A stretch of 64,000 nucleotides of DNA from Phycicoccus avicenniae (GTDB taxonomy: Bacteria > Actinomycetota > Actinomycetes > Actinomycetales > Dermatophilaceae). Below the pieces are notes generated by a model, which was not told where the DNA came from, did not search any database, and saw only the letters and a program-made list of their open reading frames with translations. A program made the position numbers and the translations under genes. Shown piece after piece: positions 1 through 10,102 of this stretch. Each line of letters opens with the position of its first letter. The first letter of the stretch is position 1. The stretch lies in NCBI RefSeq assembly GCF_018139485.1, contig NZ_JAGSNF010000020.1, positions 86,516 to 150,515 on the forward strand, in the 5' to 3' direction.

Positions 1-459
1 AACAAGCTCGCTCGCGTCCAGCGCCAGATGCTCCAGGACCTCGGCCGCGAGCCCACCCCGGAGGAGCTCGCCCAGGAGCTCGACATGACCCCGGAGAAGG
101 TCGTCGAGGTCCAGAAGTACGGCCGCGAGCCCATCTCGCTGCACACCCCGCTCGGCGAGGACGGCGACAGCGAGTTCGGTGACCTCATCGAGGACTCCGA
201 GGCCGTCGTGCCGGCCGACGCGGTGAGCTTCACCCTGCTCCAGGAGCAGCTGCACTCCGTCCTCGACACCCTCTCCGAGCGCGAGGCGGGCGTCGTCTCG
301 ATGCGGTTCGGCCTCACCGACGGCCAGCCGAAGACGCTCGACGAGATCGGCAAGGTCTACGGCGTGACCCGGGAGCGGATCCGCCAGATCGAGTCCAAGA
401 CGATGAGCAAGCTGCGTCACCCGAGCCGGAGCCAGGCGCTGCGCGACTACCTCGACTGA
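1..459 (+). CDS. sigA: Primary RNA polymerase sigma factor, C-terminal part (5' end outside window)
   Basis: The reading frame is open from the first base, so the gene is cut by the window edge and only about 152 C-terminal residues are visible. They cover sigma region 3 ([17 protein letters not shown], then the [21 protein letters not shown] segment typical of group 1 factors) and region 4, including the 4.2 helix-turn-helix ([20 protein letters not shown]) that contacts the -35 element. The end LRDYLD is the usual end of actinobacterial primary sigma factors (SigA/HrdB/RpoD). A group 2 paralogue such as SigB cannot be fully excluded without the N-terminus. The gene ends at a strong hairpin shared with the converging transglutaminase operon. 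Confidence 0.9.
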   Translation, partial: NKLARVQRQMLQDLGREPTPEELAQELDMTPEKVVEVQKYGREPISLHTPLGEDGDSEFGDLIEDSEAVVPADAVSFTLLQEQLHSVLDTLSEREAGVVSMRFGLTDGQPKTLDEIGKVYGVTRERIRQIESKTMSKLRHPSRSQALRDYLD

Positions 460-509
460 CGGTCCCGCCACGGGGCGACCGGCGCCGGCCGGCCCCGGGC
501 ACCCGCAGC

Positions 510-558
510 GCACGACCGAGCGCCCGCCACCGACGAGGTGGTGGGCGCTCGGTCGTGC
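510..558. terminator. Bidirectional terminator hairpin between sigA and the transglutaminase gene
   Basis: Two 22-base arms (510-531 and 537-558) pair almost perfectly, with one wobble, around a 5-base loop. The hairpin lies between two convergent genes and lacks a long T tract, as is usual in high-GC actinobacteria. Confidence 0.85.
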
Positions 559-585
559 GGGGTCGGCACCGGCGTCGGGCCCCGG

Positions 586-2859
586 TCAGCCCTCGTCGCG
601 GCGACGCCCCACGAGCGAGCGCCAGTGCCGTCGGCCCTCCTCGGGCAGCAGGAGCGCCCGCGCCCGGTCCAGCCGGCGGCGCCGGCCGACGGCGCCGCGC
701 CGCACGGTCCGGGCGTCCTCGGCGACCTCCGGCAGGTCGGCGCCCGGGCGGGCGTAGCGCGCCCGCTCCAGGGTGTCGACGACCCGGCCGAACGCCTCCT
801 GCTCCTCGGGTGTGAGGTAGGCGGCCCGGGTGATCTGGCGCGAGGTCTCCCGCGGCGTGGCCCCCTCGCTCGGGACGTAGCCGACGTCGCCCAGCCCGAG
901 GAGCAGCGACTGCCACTCCGCCTCGACGCGCTCGGCGTCGTCACGGGCGCGGCGTCGGGCCCGGCGCCGGGCCAGCCAGGCGCCGAGCGGGGTGAGCGCG
1001 GCGAGGACGAGGACCGCGGCGACCCCGGCGACCGTCGGCCAGCTGCGGGCGACGACGTCGGCGAGACCGGTGTCGACGGTCCCGACGTCGTCCGCGGTGT
1101 CCCCGGCGGGCACGTCCTCCTGCGGCCGGTCCGGCGTCGGCGCCGACGAGGTCGCAGACGGCGTGGGCACGGGCAGGGCGTTGTCGGTGGCCGGCCCCAC
1201 CTCGCGGGTGTACGAGGGGGCGAGCCCGGTCCGCGCGCCGGGGGTCGGCTCGAAGCGGGTCCAGCCGAGCCGGGGGAAGTACAGCTCCGGCCACGCGTGC
1301 GCGTCCGAGGCGATGACGACGCGCTCGTCGCCGTCGACGGTGCCGGGCAGGTAGCCGACCGCCATCCGCGCGGGGATGCCCGCTGCGCGGGCCGCCATGA
1401 TCATCGCGCTGGAGAACTGGACGCAGTAGCCGGTCCGGGTCTCGAGGAAGCGCACGAGCGGCTCCTCGGAGCGCTGCCCGGCGGCGGTCTCCTCGGCGAG
1501 CTCCTCCGAGTAGGAGTACGCCGTCGACCGGAGGCGGTCCTGGATGGCGACGGCGACCTCGAAGGGGGTGTCCGCGTCGGACTCCTCGACGACGTCGGCG
1601 AGGAGGGCCTCGACGGCGTCCTCGGCGTCCGGGTCGACCCGCAGGTCGCCCGCGGACCGATCGAGGTCGGAGAAGCTGCCGAACTGCTCCGGCGTCGGCT
1701 CCAGGTCGGTGTACTCCGCCGTGTACTCCGGGACGCGGGAGGTGAGCTCGGGGACCCCCGAGACGGTGAGCCGCCAGGTCCCCGTCGGGAAGGGCGAGCC
1801 GACGGCCGTCGCCGGCAGCGCGACCTGCGGCACCGCGATCCCGGAGTCGAGCACCTCGATGCGCTCGGTCGTCCGTTCCACGTCGCCGTCGGCGGCCGGT
1901 CCCGGCAGGGCGTTGTCGGGCGGGACGAAGGTCACGTCGTCGGCGGCGGACCAGCGCCCGCCCCGGTAGGTGTCGAGCAGCCCGACCCGCAGCGGCACCG
2001 GCTCGGAGGCGGAGGTGCGGTAGCGCAGCACCTCCGCGTCGGACTGGTCGGCGAGGTCCCGGGCGACGTCGATGCTCGTCGAGAGCAGGACCGGGCCCGA
2101 CCCGTTGCCGCGCCCGTCGCCGCGGGCGAGCCCGTCGGCGACGAACGTCGTCGGCAGGTGAGGGACGAGGCCGGGGACGACGACCGCCGCCGCGAGGGCG
2201 ACGAGGCCGACCCCGCGCGCCAGCGACCCGAAGGAGCCGGCGGGGTCGCTGCGCCCGTCGCGGGTCGGGGTGCCGCCCCACGCCCGCAGTGACGAGACGC
2301 CCTGGGTCGCGACGAGCGCGAGCCAGCACAGCGCCGGCGGGACGACGTACCACGCGGCGAGCCCGGTGCTCGTGTTCGTCGCCGAGGCGAGGAACGCGGC
2401 GAGGAGGGGGATGCCGGCGACCGCGGGGCTGCGGTAGGTGACGGCGAGACCGTCGACGACGACCGCCGTGAGCCCCACGAGCAGGCTCACCGCGACGACG
2501 ACCCCGCGCTCGGACGGGGCGGGCGCCGCGTACGTCGTGACGACGGTGTAGGCCTCGCCGAGGAGGATGCCGATGGCCTCGCCGGTCTCCCGCGACGGCA
2601 GGACGCCGCCGAGCAGGTGCCCGCGTCCGTGCAGCAGCGCGCCGGAGAGGACGAGGGCGACGAGCTGGCCGAGGACGACGAGGGGGCGGGCGGTCGCGAG
2701 CGAGCGCAGCCCCACGCCGACGAGCGCGACGACGACGACGAGCAGGACGCTGGGGCGGACCCAGGCGCCGGCGGGGGCGAAGAGCCCGGACAGCGGCAGC
2801 GTCACCGCGAGCGTCGCGAGGGCCGCGAGCAGGGCGTCGAGGGGGCGCAGCCGGCTCAC
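586..2859 (-). CDS. TgpA-like membrane transglutaminase-family protein with DUF4129-type C-terminus
   Basis: A 757-residue membrane protein. The start is taken as the GTG at 2859 because it overlaps the DUF58 stop (GTGA) and is followed at once by a hydrophobic segment; the longer open frame upstream lies antisense-like inside the DUF58 gene. The N-terminal third has several membrane helices. A transglutaminase-like core follows, with the catalytic Cys in RTGYCVQFSSAM, the His in SDAHAWPELYF and the acidic position in FEPTPG. A further TM helix and a C-terminal domain with TPRETSRQI complete the protein. This architecture with moxR and DUF58 genes is a widespread actinobacterial operon. The substrate is unknown; protease or peptide cross-linking activity is inferred from the fold only. 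Confidence 0.85.
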   Translation of the reverse strand: MSRLRPLDALLAALATLAVTLPLSGLFAPAGAWVRPSVLLVVVVALVGVGLRSLATARPLVVLGQLVALVLSGALLHGRGHLLGGVLPSRETGEAIGILLGEAYTVVTTYAAPAPSERGVVVAVSLLVGLTAVVVDGLAVTYRSPAVAGIPLLAAFLASATNTSTGLAAWYVVPPALCWLALVATQGVSSLRAWGGTPTRDGRSDPAGSFGSLARGVGLVALAAAVVVPGLVPHLPTTFVADGLARGDGRGNGSGPVLLSTSIDVARDLADQSDAEVLRYRTSASEPVPLRVGLLDTYRGGRWSAADDVTFVPPDNALPGPAADGDVERTTERIEVLDSGIAVPQVALPATAVGSPFPTGTWRLTVSGVPELTSRVPEYTAEYTDLEPTPEQFGSFSDLDRSAGDLRVDPDAEDAVEALLADVVEESDADTPFEVAVAIQDRLRSTAYSYSEELAEETAAGQRSEEPLVRFLETRTGYCVQFSSAMIMAARAAGIPARMAVGYLPGTVDGDERVVIASDAHAWPELYFPRLGWTRFEPTPGARTGLAPSYTREVGPATDNALPVPTPSATSSAPTPDRPQEDVPAGDTADDVGTVDTGLADVVARSWPTVAGVAAVLVLAALTPLGAWLARRRARRRARDDAERVEAEWQSLLLGLGDVGYVPSEGATPRETSRQITRAAYLTPEEQEAFGRVVDTLERARYARPGADLPEVAEDARTVRRGAVGRRRRLDRARALLLPEEGRRHWRSLVGRRRDEG

Positions 2860-4109
2860 GACGCGGCCCCCACGGCCGAGCCACCGACGACCGTGCCCCA
2901 CGCCTGCGCCGGGGAGGTGCGGGCGTCGACGACGGTCGTGAGCCAGCCGGACCCCCGCAGGGTCGCCGCGGTGGCCTCGGCCGCCGGCCCGGCGCCGTCC
3001 CGGCGCCCGAAACGGGCGGGGTCGACGACGAGGGCCACCCCGCTGGACCCCGGCTGGCGCAGAGCCGCGAGGGTGCGGGCGTCGTCGTCGCTGAGCGGTC
3101 CGCCGACGTAGACGAGCAGGCCGCCGGACGCGGTGAGCGACTGGGAGTCGTGGAGGACGCCGCGCATGACGTCGGGCCCCTCGAGCCGGACCCGGGCGAG
3201 GGCGTCGAGCGACCCCTCGACCGTGTCGTCGTGCCGCACGCCCCGGTCGCTGGCGGGGTCGGCGGTCACGAGGTGCACGGCGTGCGCCGCCCGGTCGAGG
3301 TGGGTCAGGACCGAGGCGGCGGTCGTCACCGTCCACTCCAGGGACCCGGACCGGCCGCCCCCGCCGTGCCCGACCTCGCGGGAGTCGACGAGGACGACGG
3401 CCCGGCGCTTCGCGGGCCTGTCCTCCTGGCGCACCATGAGGTCACCGGTGCGGGCCGTCGCGGGCCAGTGGATGCGGCGCAGGTCGTCGCCGTCGCGGTA
3501 CTCGCGGATCGTCTGGTCGTCCTCGCCGTGGAGGGCCACCATGTGCGGGATCGTCCCCTCGCTGCCGATGCCGCTGCCGAGCGACCGCCCGGACTCGAGC
3601 GGGACGACCCGGGGGAGGACGACGACCTCGCCGTCGCCGGCGAGCGAGGCGCCGCGCAGGGTGAGGCCGAACGGGTCGCGCATCCGCAGCCGCAGCGGAC
3701 CGAGCCGGTGCACTCCGCGGGTGTGCGAGCGGACGGTGTAGCCGACCTCGGTGCTCGCCCCGGGGCGCAGCGAGCCGAGGACGAACCGCGGGCGGTCGCC
3801 GAGCGCGTAGTCGAGCGCCTCCTCGGCGAGGAGCACCGGCGTGGGGGAGGACTCGACGTTACGGACCCGCACGGTGACGGTCGCCCGCTCGTCGACGGCG
3901 ATCCGGGAGGGGATGACGCTGCGCTCGACGACGAGGGACAGCCCGTGCCGCCGGGCGAGGACGAGCGAGACCGCGACGAGGGCGAGGAGCAGCACCCCGG
4001 CCCGGGTCACGTCGGTCTGGCCGAGGAGGATGCCGGAGGCGACGAGGACCAGGCCGCAGCCCGCGAAGGCCGCGCCCCGGGTCGTGAGGATCCGTCGGAG
4101 CCCGCGCAT
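2856..4109 (-). CDS. DUF58 domain protein, MoxR partner
   Basis: A 417-residue protein with two N-terminal hydrophobic segments (about residues 10-50), a beta-rich middle region, and a DUF58 region around YRDGDDLRRIHWPATARTGDLMV. The DUF58 family is related to von Willebrand A-type domains and is nearly always encoded beside MoxR ATPases, where it is thought to be a chaperone client or metal-dependent adaptor. The ATG at 4109 is chosen because it lies 7 bases after the moxR stop and begins a typical membrane anchor; the longer open frame running into moxR is a shadow. Its stop overlaps the start of the transglutaminase gene, so the three genes form one operon read right to left. Confidence 0.88.
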   Translation of the reverse strand: MRGLRRILTTRGAAFAGCGLVLVASGILLGQTDVTRAGVLLLALVAVSLVLARRHGLSLVVERSVIPSRIAVDERATVTVRVRNVESSPTPVLLAEEALDYALGDRPRFVLGSLRPGASTEVGYTVRSHTRGVHRLGPLRLRMRDPFGLTLRGASLAGDGEVVVLPRVVPLESGRSLGSGIGSEGTIPHMVALHGEDDQTIREYRDGDDLRRIHWPATARTGDLMVRQEDRPAKRRAVVLVDSREVGHGGGGRSGSLEWTVTTAASVLTHLDRAAHAVHLVTADPASDRGVRHDDTVEGSLDALARVRLEGPDVMRGVLHDSQSLTASGGLLVYVGGPLSDDDARTLAALRQPGSSGVALVVDPARFGRRDGAGPAAEATAATLRGSGWLTTVVDARTSPAQAWGTVVGGSAVGAAS

Positions 4110-4116
4110 CGACGGC

Positions 4117-5151
<1,035 letters not shown>

Positions 5152-5270
5152 CCCAACGTGCGAGGTGGGCGGCGCGTGCCCTCGATCTTGCTACACGGGA
5201 CGGGCCGCTGTCTGCGCCCGCTCCCCGGTTCCCGACCGCGCATCGAACCCGTCCGTCGGCGCCGTCCCCC

Positions 5271-5487
5271 ACCTCGCCCCACCCGGGTCCCTCCACTGCA
5301 CACCACCCCGGTCCCTCCACCTCGCCCCACCCGACCCACCCGACCCTCGTGCGCCATCGACCTCGCTGGGTCGGTGCGCGCTCCTTCCGTCGGTGCGCGC
5401 TCGATCCGTCGGTGCGAACTCGCCGGAGCGGTGCGCCACAGCGCACCGAGCGGGCGGGACGGCGGCGATCGAGCGGCGTCGCACCGA
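5271..5487. repeat. Intergenic repeat cluster including a 19-bp iteron-like array
   Basis: The moxR-mraZ gap (5152-5698) contains no convincing gene but is rich in repeats. ACCTCGCCCCACCCG occurs at 5271 and 5319, and GGTCCCTCCAC at 5286 and 5310. TCGGTGCGCGCTC occurs at 5371 and 5390, with diverged copies at 5409 and 5428, so the period is exactly 19 bp over four units. Inverted copies of the core (GCGCACCGA near 5441, TCGCACCGA at 5479) follow. Function unknown; transcription-factor binding or a decayed repeat are both possible. Confidence 0.7.
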
Positions 5488-5623
5488 GCCGGCGAGGTCG
5501 CAGCAGGCCTGCGGGAGGCGCGGGATGACGCGGGGGGCCGACAGATTCCCCACTTCGCACCACCGCCTCCGACCTGCACTTTCGAAGGTTTTGAGCGCAC
5601 ATATCGCCCGTTTGTGCCGCACG

Positions 5624-5660
5624 TGGGGCATATGGTGGAGTAAAGTGGAGCAACACGGAG
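5624..5660 (+). promoter_or_regulatory. Candidate MraZ operator boxes upstream of mraZ
   Basis: TGGAG at 5636 and 5646 and CGGAG at 5656 are spaced exactly 10 bp apart, with TGGGG at 5624. MraZ binds repeated TGGGN boxes separated by 5 bases (10-bp period) upstream of its own gene in E. coli, so this array is a good candidate for dcw autoregulation. The match is by eye. Confidence 0.6.
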
Positions 5661-5698
5661 GGACCGGGAGCCTCCGTCAGGGTCGAGGAGGTGGGTCG

Positions 5699-6142
5699 AT
5701 GGACGAGTTCCTCGGCACCCACACGCCCCGGCTCGACGAGAAGGGCCGGCTCTTCCTCCCCGCCCGCTTCCGCGGGGCCCTCGCCGACGGGCTCGTCGTG
5801 ACGACCGGCCAGGAGGGCTGCCTGTACGTCTTCCCGACCGCCGAGTTCCGCCGGGTCTCCGCCCAGATGCAGAGCGCCTCGACCTCCTCCAAGCAGGTCC
5901 GGGACTTCGTCCGCGTCTTCCGGGCCAGCGCCCACCCCGACGTCCCGGACAAGCAGGGCCGGGTCACCGTGCCGGTCCCGCTGCGCCGGTACGCCGGGCT
6001 CGACAAGGACTGCACCGTCATCGGCAACGGCACCCGGCTCGAGGTGTGGGACACCGCCCGCTGGGAGGCCTACCTCGAGGAGGTCATGCCGGCCTACTCC
6101 GCGTACTCGGCCGGTTCCGAGGAGGTGGTCCCCGGCCTCTGA
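5699..6142 (+). CDS. mraZ: Transcriptional regulator MraZ
   Basis: A 147-residue protein with two SpoVT-AbrB-like repeats: the first contains [14 protein letters not shown] and the second [18 protein letters not shown], each with the DxxGR signature of MraZ. MraZ forms a ring, binds DNA upstream of its own gene and regulates the dcw cluster. The ATG at 5699 follows a good ribosome-binding site (GAGGAGG at 5685-5691). First gene of the cluster; the 10-bp-spaced boxes just upstream fit autoregulation. A 251-base C-rich, G-poor spacer separates it from rsmH. Confidence 0.96.
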   Translation: MDEFLGTHTPRLDEKGRLFLPARFRGALADGLVVTTGQEGCLYVFPTAEFRRVSAQMQSASTSSKQVRDFVRVFRASAHPDVPDKQGRVTVPVPLRRYAGLDKDCTVIGNGTRLEVWDTARWEAYLEEVMPAYSAYSAGSEEVVPGL

Positions 6143-6393
6143 CCCCGATCGACACAGACGCGCGCTCGACCACCACCGACCACCTCGACAGCCACCACCC
6201 ACCCGTCGCCCGCACGACCGACCCGACCGCCGGCCTCCAGCCGACCCGTTCCCCGACGCGTCTTCCCCCGCGCCGGGCGCGGATCGGATGGGGACCCGCC
6301 GCCGGGTCGACCCGCACCAGGACCCCCCACCGCGACCCCACCGCCCGGCCGCAGCACCACCACCCCGAGAGACCGACCCCGAGAGGAGGGGAG

Positions 6394-7371
6394 ATGACCG
6401 ACCGCGGACCCGCCGACACCCGCCACGTGCCAGTGATGCGCGACCGCGTCGTCGACCTCCTCGCCCCCGCCCTCCAGGCCGAGGGCAGCGTGTGCGTCGA
6501 CGCGACGCTCGGGATGGGCGGCCACGCCGAGGCGGTCCTCGAGCGGTGTCCCGCGGCCCGCGTCGTCGGCCTCGACCGCGACCCCGAGGCCCTCGCCCTC
6601 GCCCGGACCCGCCTCGCCCGCTTCGGGGACCGGTTCACCGCCGTCCACGCCGTCTACGACGAGATCGCCGACGTCCTCGCCACCGAGGCCGACGGCACCG
6701 CGGCCGGGATCCTCTTCGACCTCGGCGTCTCCTCCCTCCAGCTCGACGAGGCCGACCGCGGCTTCGCCTACCGGCACGACGCCCCCCTCGACATGCGGAT
6801 GGACCAGTCCCGGGGGATGACGGCGGCCGACGTCCTCAACACCTACGAGCACGGCGACCTCGCCCGGGTGCTGCGGACCTACGGCGAGGAGCGCTTCGCC
6901 GGCCGGATCGCCTCCGCGGTGCTCGCGGCCCGCGACGAGGAGCCGTTCACGACCTCCGCCCGGCTGGTCGAGCTCGTCCGCACGGCCGTCCCCGCCGCGT
7001 CCCAGCGGACCGGGGGCCACCCGGCGAAGCGGACCTTCCAGGCGCTGCGCATCGAGGTCAACGCCGAGCTCGACGTCTGGGCCGCCGCGGTCGACGCCGC
7101 GGTCGGTGCCCTCGCCCCCGGCGGGCGGATCGCCGTCCTGTCCTACCACTCGCTCGAGGACCGCATCACGAAGCGGGCGCTCGCCGCCGGGGCCACAAGC
7201 CGCACGCCGGCCGGCATGCCCGTCGAGCTGCCCGAGCACGCCCCCTACCTGCGACTGCTCACCCGGGGCGCCGAGGTCCCGGACCCCGCCGAGCAGGACG
7301 TCAACCCCCGATCCGCCTCAGCCCGTCTCCGCGCCGCGGAGCGCCTCCCGTCGACAGGAGCTTCCCGATGA
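6394..7371 (+). CDS. rsmH: 16S rRNA (cytosine(1402)-N4)-methyltransferase
   Basis: A 325-residue SAM-dependent methyltransferase. The SAM-binding motif is [15 protein letters not shown] near the N-terminus, followed by the family motifs [42 protein letters not shown] and [11 protein letters not shown]. It methylates N4 of C1402 in 16S rRNA at the decoding centre. The ATG at 6394 is preceded by GAGAGGAGGGGAG, a strong ribosome-binding site. Its stop overlaps the next start by 4 bases (ATGA), so the ftsL-like gene is probably translationally coupled. Confidence 0.97.
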   Translation: MTDRGPADTRHVPVMRDRVVDLLAPALQAEGSVCVDATLGMGGHAEAVLERCPAARVVGLDRDPEALALARTRLARFGDRFTAVHAVYDEIADVLATEADGTAAGILFDLGVSSLQLDEADRGFAYRHDAPLDMRMDQSRGMTAADVLNTYEHGDLARVLRTYGEERFAGRIASAVLAARDEEPFTTSARLVELVRTAVPAASQRTGGHPAKRTFQALRIEVNAELDVWAAAVDAAVGALAPGGRIAVLSYHSLEDRITKRALAAGATSRTPAGMPVELPEHAPYLRLLTRGAEVPDPAEQDVNPRSASARLRAAERLPSTGASR

Positions 7372-7811
7372 GCCAGGCCGCCGTCCGGACCGGTCCCCGG
7401 TCCGCCCCCCGCCGCTCGGCCGCGCCGCCCCGGCGCCTGCGCGTCGTCGCCCCGCAGCCGGCCGAGGGCAATGCCCTGTTCGTCGCGCTGTGCGTCGCCC
7501 TCGTCCTCGGTGGGTTCGTCGGCGTCCTGCTCCTCAACACGGCGATGGCCAAGGGCTCGTACACGATGCGTGAGCTGCAGCACCGCTCCGAGGAGCTCAC
7601 CGACACCCAGGACGACCTGCGCCACGACCTCGACGCGGTGTCCGGCCCGGGACCGCTGGCGCGCGAGGCGCGGGCCCTCGGGATGGTGCCCGCCGCGACG
7701 CCCGCCTTCCTGCGCCTCTCCGACGGCGAGGTGCTCGGCGTGGCGCGGAAGGCCAACGCCGACAAGAGCTTTACCGTGGTCACCGAGGCCTCGTCGCAGG
7801 CGGGCCGCTGA
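7368..7811 (+). CDS. FtsL-like cell-division protein
   Basis: A 147-residue bitopic membrane protein: a basic, proline-rich cytoplasmic tail (about 35 residues), one membrane helix ([20 protein letters not shown]), then a short extracytoplasmic coiled coil ([20 protein letters not shown]). Topology, size and position between rsmH and ftsI match FtsL, which bridges FtsQ and the FtsW-FtsI synthase at the septum. FtsL sequences diverge so much that the assignment rests mainly on topology and synteny. The ATG at 7368 overlaps the rsmH stop. Confidence 0.85.
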   Translation: MSQAAVRTGPRSAPRRSAAPPRRLRVVAPQPAEGNALFVALCVALVLGGFVGVLLLNTAMAKGSYTMRELQHRSEELTDTQDDLRHDLDAVSGPGPLAREARALGMVPAATPAFLRLSDGEVLGVARKANADKSFTVVTEASSQAGR

Positions 7812-7827
7812 TGCACCAGGAGCGCCC

Positions 7828-10092
7828 GTGACGCCCCCGCGCACCCCCGACCCCGGTCGTCGCCGCCCCTCGGGACAGGGACGGCCCGGCACCCGGCGAG
7901 CGACCGCACCGGCCGCGACCCCGCGCCGTGACGGCAGCACCCGCACGCCCTCGACGGGCGGGCCGACCCGGCGGACACCGTCCGGTGGCACGTCGTCGAC
8001 GCGTCCGCCGTCGAGGCGCGCCGCGGGCGAGGACGGCCGCGCCCAGGGACCCTCGGCGAAGAGCGCCCCGGGCAGGAGTGCGCAGAGCAAGGGCGCGCAG
8101 GGCAGGGGTGCGCAGAGCAAGGGTGGACAGAGCAGGGGCGCCTCGGCCCGGGGCGGCTCCGCCCCGCGTCGCCCGGCGACCCGTCCCAGCCGGGCCGGCG
8201 GTCCCGGCGGCCGGGGCGGCACCCCGCCGCGAGGTCCCGGCAGGCCGGCCGCCGCCGCGCGTCCCGGCCCGAGCAGCCGCCGGCGGATGCGGACCCTCCT
8301 CGTCGCGACGATGTTCGTCCTCAGCGTGTTCGCCGCCCAGCTCGTGCGGATCCAGGGCCTGGACGCCCACGCGGTCGCGAGCGAGGCCGAGGCGAAGCGG
8401 GCGACCGCGCAGATCATCCCGGCGATGCGGGGCGACATCCTGTCCGCCGACGGCACCGTGCTCGCCTCGAGCGTCGTGCGCGAGGTCGTCGTCGCCGACC
8501 AGACCGCCGTGTGCACCTACCGCACCGGCGACAACGAGTGCGACCCCGCGACCTCCGCCGAGGCGGTCCGCGAGGCCGCCGTCCGGCTCGCGCCGCTGCT
8601 CGGCACGGAGGTCGACGACCTCGTCCCCGCGCTCACGGGGGAGAGCCGTTACCGCATCCTCAGCAAGGACGTCACCCCGCTGACGTGGAACAAGATCGCG
8701 GCCCTCGGCATCCCCGGCATCGCCCGGGACCGCCGCGAGACCCGGTCCGAACGGACCTACCCGCAGGGCCAGACGACGGCGGCGCTCGTCGGCTACGTCC
8801 TCGACGACGGCAACGCCGGGGGCGGCCTCGAGCTCGTCGCCGACGAGACGCTGTCCGGCACGCCCGGCGAGGTCCGGTTCGAGCAGGGCCGCGACGGCAC
8901 CGCCATCCCCGCGGGCGACTCGAGCACGACGCCCGCCGTCGACGGCCGCGACGTGACCCTCACGGTCAACTCCTCGCTCCAGTGGTATGCCCAGAACGCG
9001 CTGGCCCAGCGCATCGAGGAGACCAAGGCGCAGTCCGGGACCGTCGTCATCATGAACGCCAAGAGCGGGGACCTGCTCAGCGTCGCCTCGTACCCGACGT
9101 TCGACCCGAACACCGACGTCGGCAAGGCCGGGGTCCACCTGGACAACAAGGCGTTCACGGACGTCTTCGAGCCGGGCTCGACGGCGAAGATCATGACGAT
9201 CGCGGCGGCCCTCGAGGAGGGGTCGGTGACCCCGTCGACCCCGGTCGTCATCCCGAACCGGCTGCCCCGCTACGACCAGAGCTTCAAGGACAGCCACGAC
9301 CACGCCACCCTCTACCGGACCGTCGCCGGGACGCTCGCCGAGTCGAGCAACATCGGGACGATCCTCGTGAGCGAGACGCTGAAGTCGTCGACCCTGGAGT
9401 CCTACTTCCGCAAGTTCGGCCTCGGCGAGCGGTCCGGGGTGGGCTACCCCGGTGAGTCGGGCGGGCTCCTGCCGGCGTCGGACACCTGGAGCGGCACCCA
9501 GCGCGCGACGGTCGCCTTCGGGCAGGGCCTGTCGGTGACGGCCGTCCAGGCGGCGTCGGTGTTCCAGACCATCGCCAACGACGGCGTGCGGGTCACCCCG
9601 CGCCTCGTCGAGAGCACGACCGACGCCGAGGGCACGGTCCACGACGCGCCGGCGAGCGAGTCCTCGCGGGTCGTGTCGCACCAGACGGCGTCGGACGTGT
9701 CGAAGATGCTCGAGGGCGTGGTGAGCCCCGAGGGCACCGCGGACGAGGCGCAGATCCCCGGCTACCGGGTCGCGGGCAAGACGGGGACCGCGGAGTTCTA
9801 CGACGACGCGAAGGGCAAGTACAGCGGCAAGACGGCGAGCTTCATCGGCTACGCGCCCGCCGACGACCCGGAGATCGTCGTCGCCGTCATCGTCCAGAAG
9901 CCGCAGTACCCGTTCTTCGGCGGCTACGTCGCCGGACCGGTGTTCAAGGACGTCACGACGTACGCGCTCCAGGAGCTCGGCATCCCGCCGACGGGGTCCA
10001 AGGCGCCGAAGGTGACCCTCGGCGTGGACCCCGAGAAGGCCCTCGAGGACCGCGCCCTCCTGCGTGACGGCGTCGACCACCCCAGACGGTAG
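7828..10092 (+). CDS. ftsI: Septal class B penicillin-binding protein (transpeptidase) with long low-complexity cytoplasmic tail
   Basis: A 754-residue class B PBP. The transpeptidase domain has SxxK (S451-T-A-K454), SxN in ESSNIGT and KTG in AGKTGTAEF; a dimerisation domain precedes it and one TM helix (LLVATMFVLSVFAAQLV) anchors it. It cross-links septal peptidoglycan as partner of FtsW. The GTG at 7828, just after the ftsL-like stop, gives an unusually long N-terminal tail of about 150 residues rich in Arg, Pro, Gly and Ser, with degenerate repeats of five-residue units such as GAQSK/GAQGR (about 8080-8145). A later start inside this tail is possible, but no better candidate is obvious. 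Confidence 0.95.
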   Translation: MTPPRTPDPGRRRPSGQGRPGTRRATAPAATPRRDGSTRTPSTGGPTRRTPSGGTSSTRPPSRRAAGEDGRAQGPSAKSAPGRSAQSKGAQGRGAQSKGGQSRGASARGGSAPRRPATRPSRAGGPGGRGGTPPRGPGRPAAAARPGPSSRRRMRTLLVATMFVLSVFAAQLVRIQGLDAHAVASEAEAKRATAQIIPAMRGDILSADGTVLASSVVREVVVADQTAVCTYRTGDNECDPATSAEAVREAAVRLAPLLGTEVDDLVPALTGESRYRILSKDVTPLTWNKIAALGIPGIARDRRETRSERTYPQGQTTAALVGYVLDDGNAGGGLELVADETLSGTPGEVRFEQGRDGTAIPAGDSSTTPAVDGRDVTLTVNSSLQWYAQNALAQRIEETKAQSGTVVIMNAKSGDLLSVASYPTFDPNTDVGKAGVHLDNKAFTDVFEPGSTAKIMTIAAALEEGSVTPSTPVVIPNRLPRYDQSFKDSHDHATLYRTVAGTLAESSNIGTILVSETLKSSTLESYFRKFGLGERSGVGYPGESGGLLPASDTWSGTQRATVAFGQGLSVTAVQAASVFQTIANDGVRVTPRLVESTTDAEGTVHDAPASESSRVVSHQTASDVSKMLEGVVSPEGTADEAQIPGYRVAGKTGTAEFYDDAKGKYSGKTASFIGYAPADDPEIVVAVIVQKPQYPFFGGYVAGPVFKDVTTYALQELGIPPTGSKAPKVTLGVDPEKALEDRALLRDGVDHPRR

Positions 10093-10095
10093 GGT
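10090..10095 (+). promoter_or_regulatory. -10 element for a leaderless murE transcript
   Basis: TAGGGT lies 7 bases before the murE GTG, the spacing at which transcription would begin on the start codon itself. It supports 10103 as the start and an internal promoter inside the dcw cluster. Confidence 0.6.
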
Positions 10096-10102
10096 CCTGC
10101 GA

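Noticed and set aside
2860..3336. N-terminal extension of the transglutaminase frame into the DUF58 gene
   Set aside because: Codes Arg/Pro-rich sequence opposite in character to the conserved membrane start; GTG 2859 gives the expected protein.
5152..5630. CRISPR array for the 5271-5487 repeats
   Set aside because: The units are short, 19 bp apart with 6-base gaps and no spacer-sized unique sequence; no cas genes nearby.
6143..6393. A coding region or riboswitch between mraZ and rsmH
   Set aside because: The spacer is C-rich with no domain-like translation and no conserved aptamer pattern that I recognise; only the ribosome-binding site of rsmH is evident.
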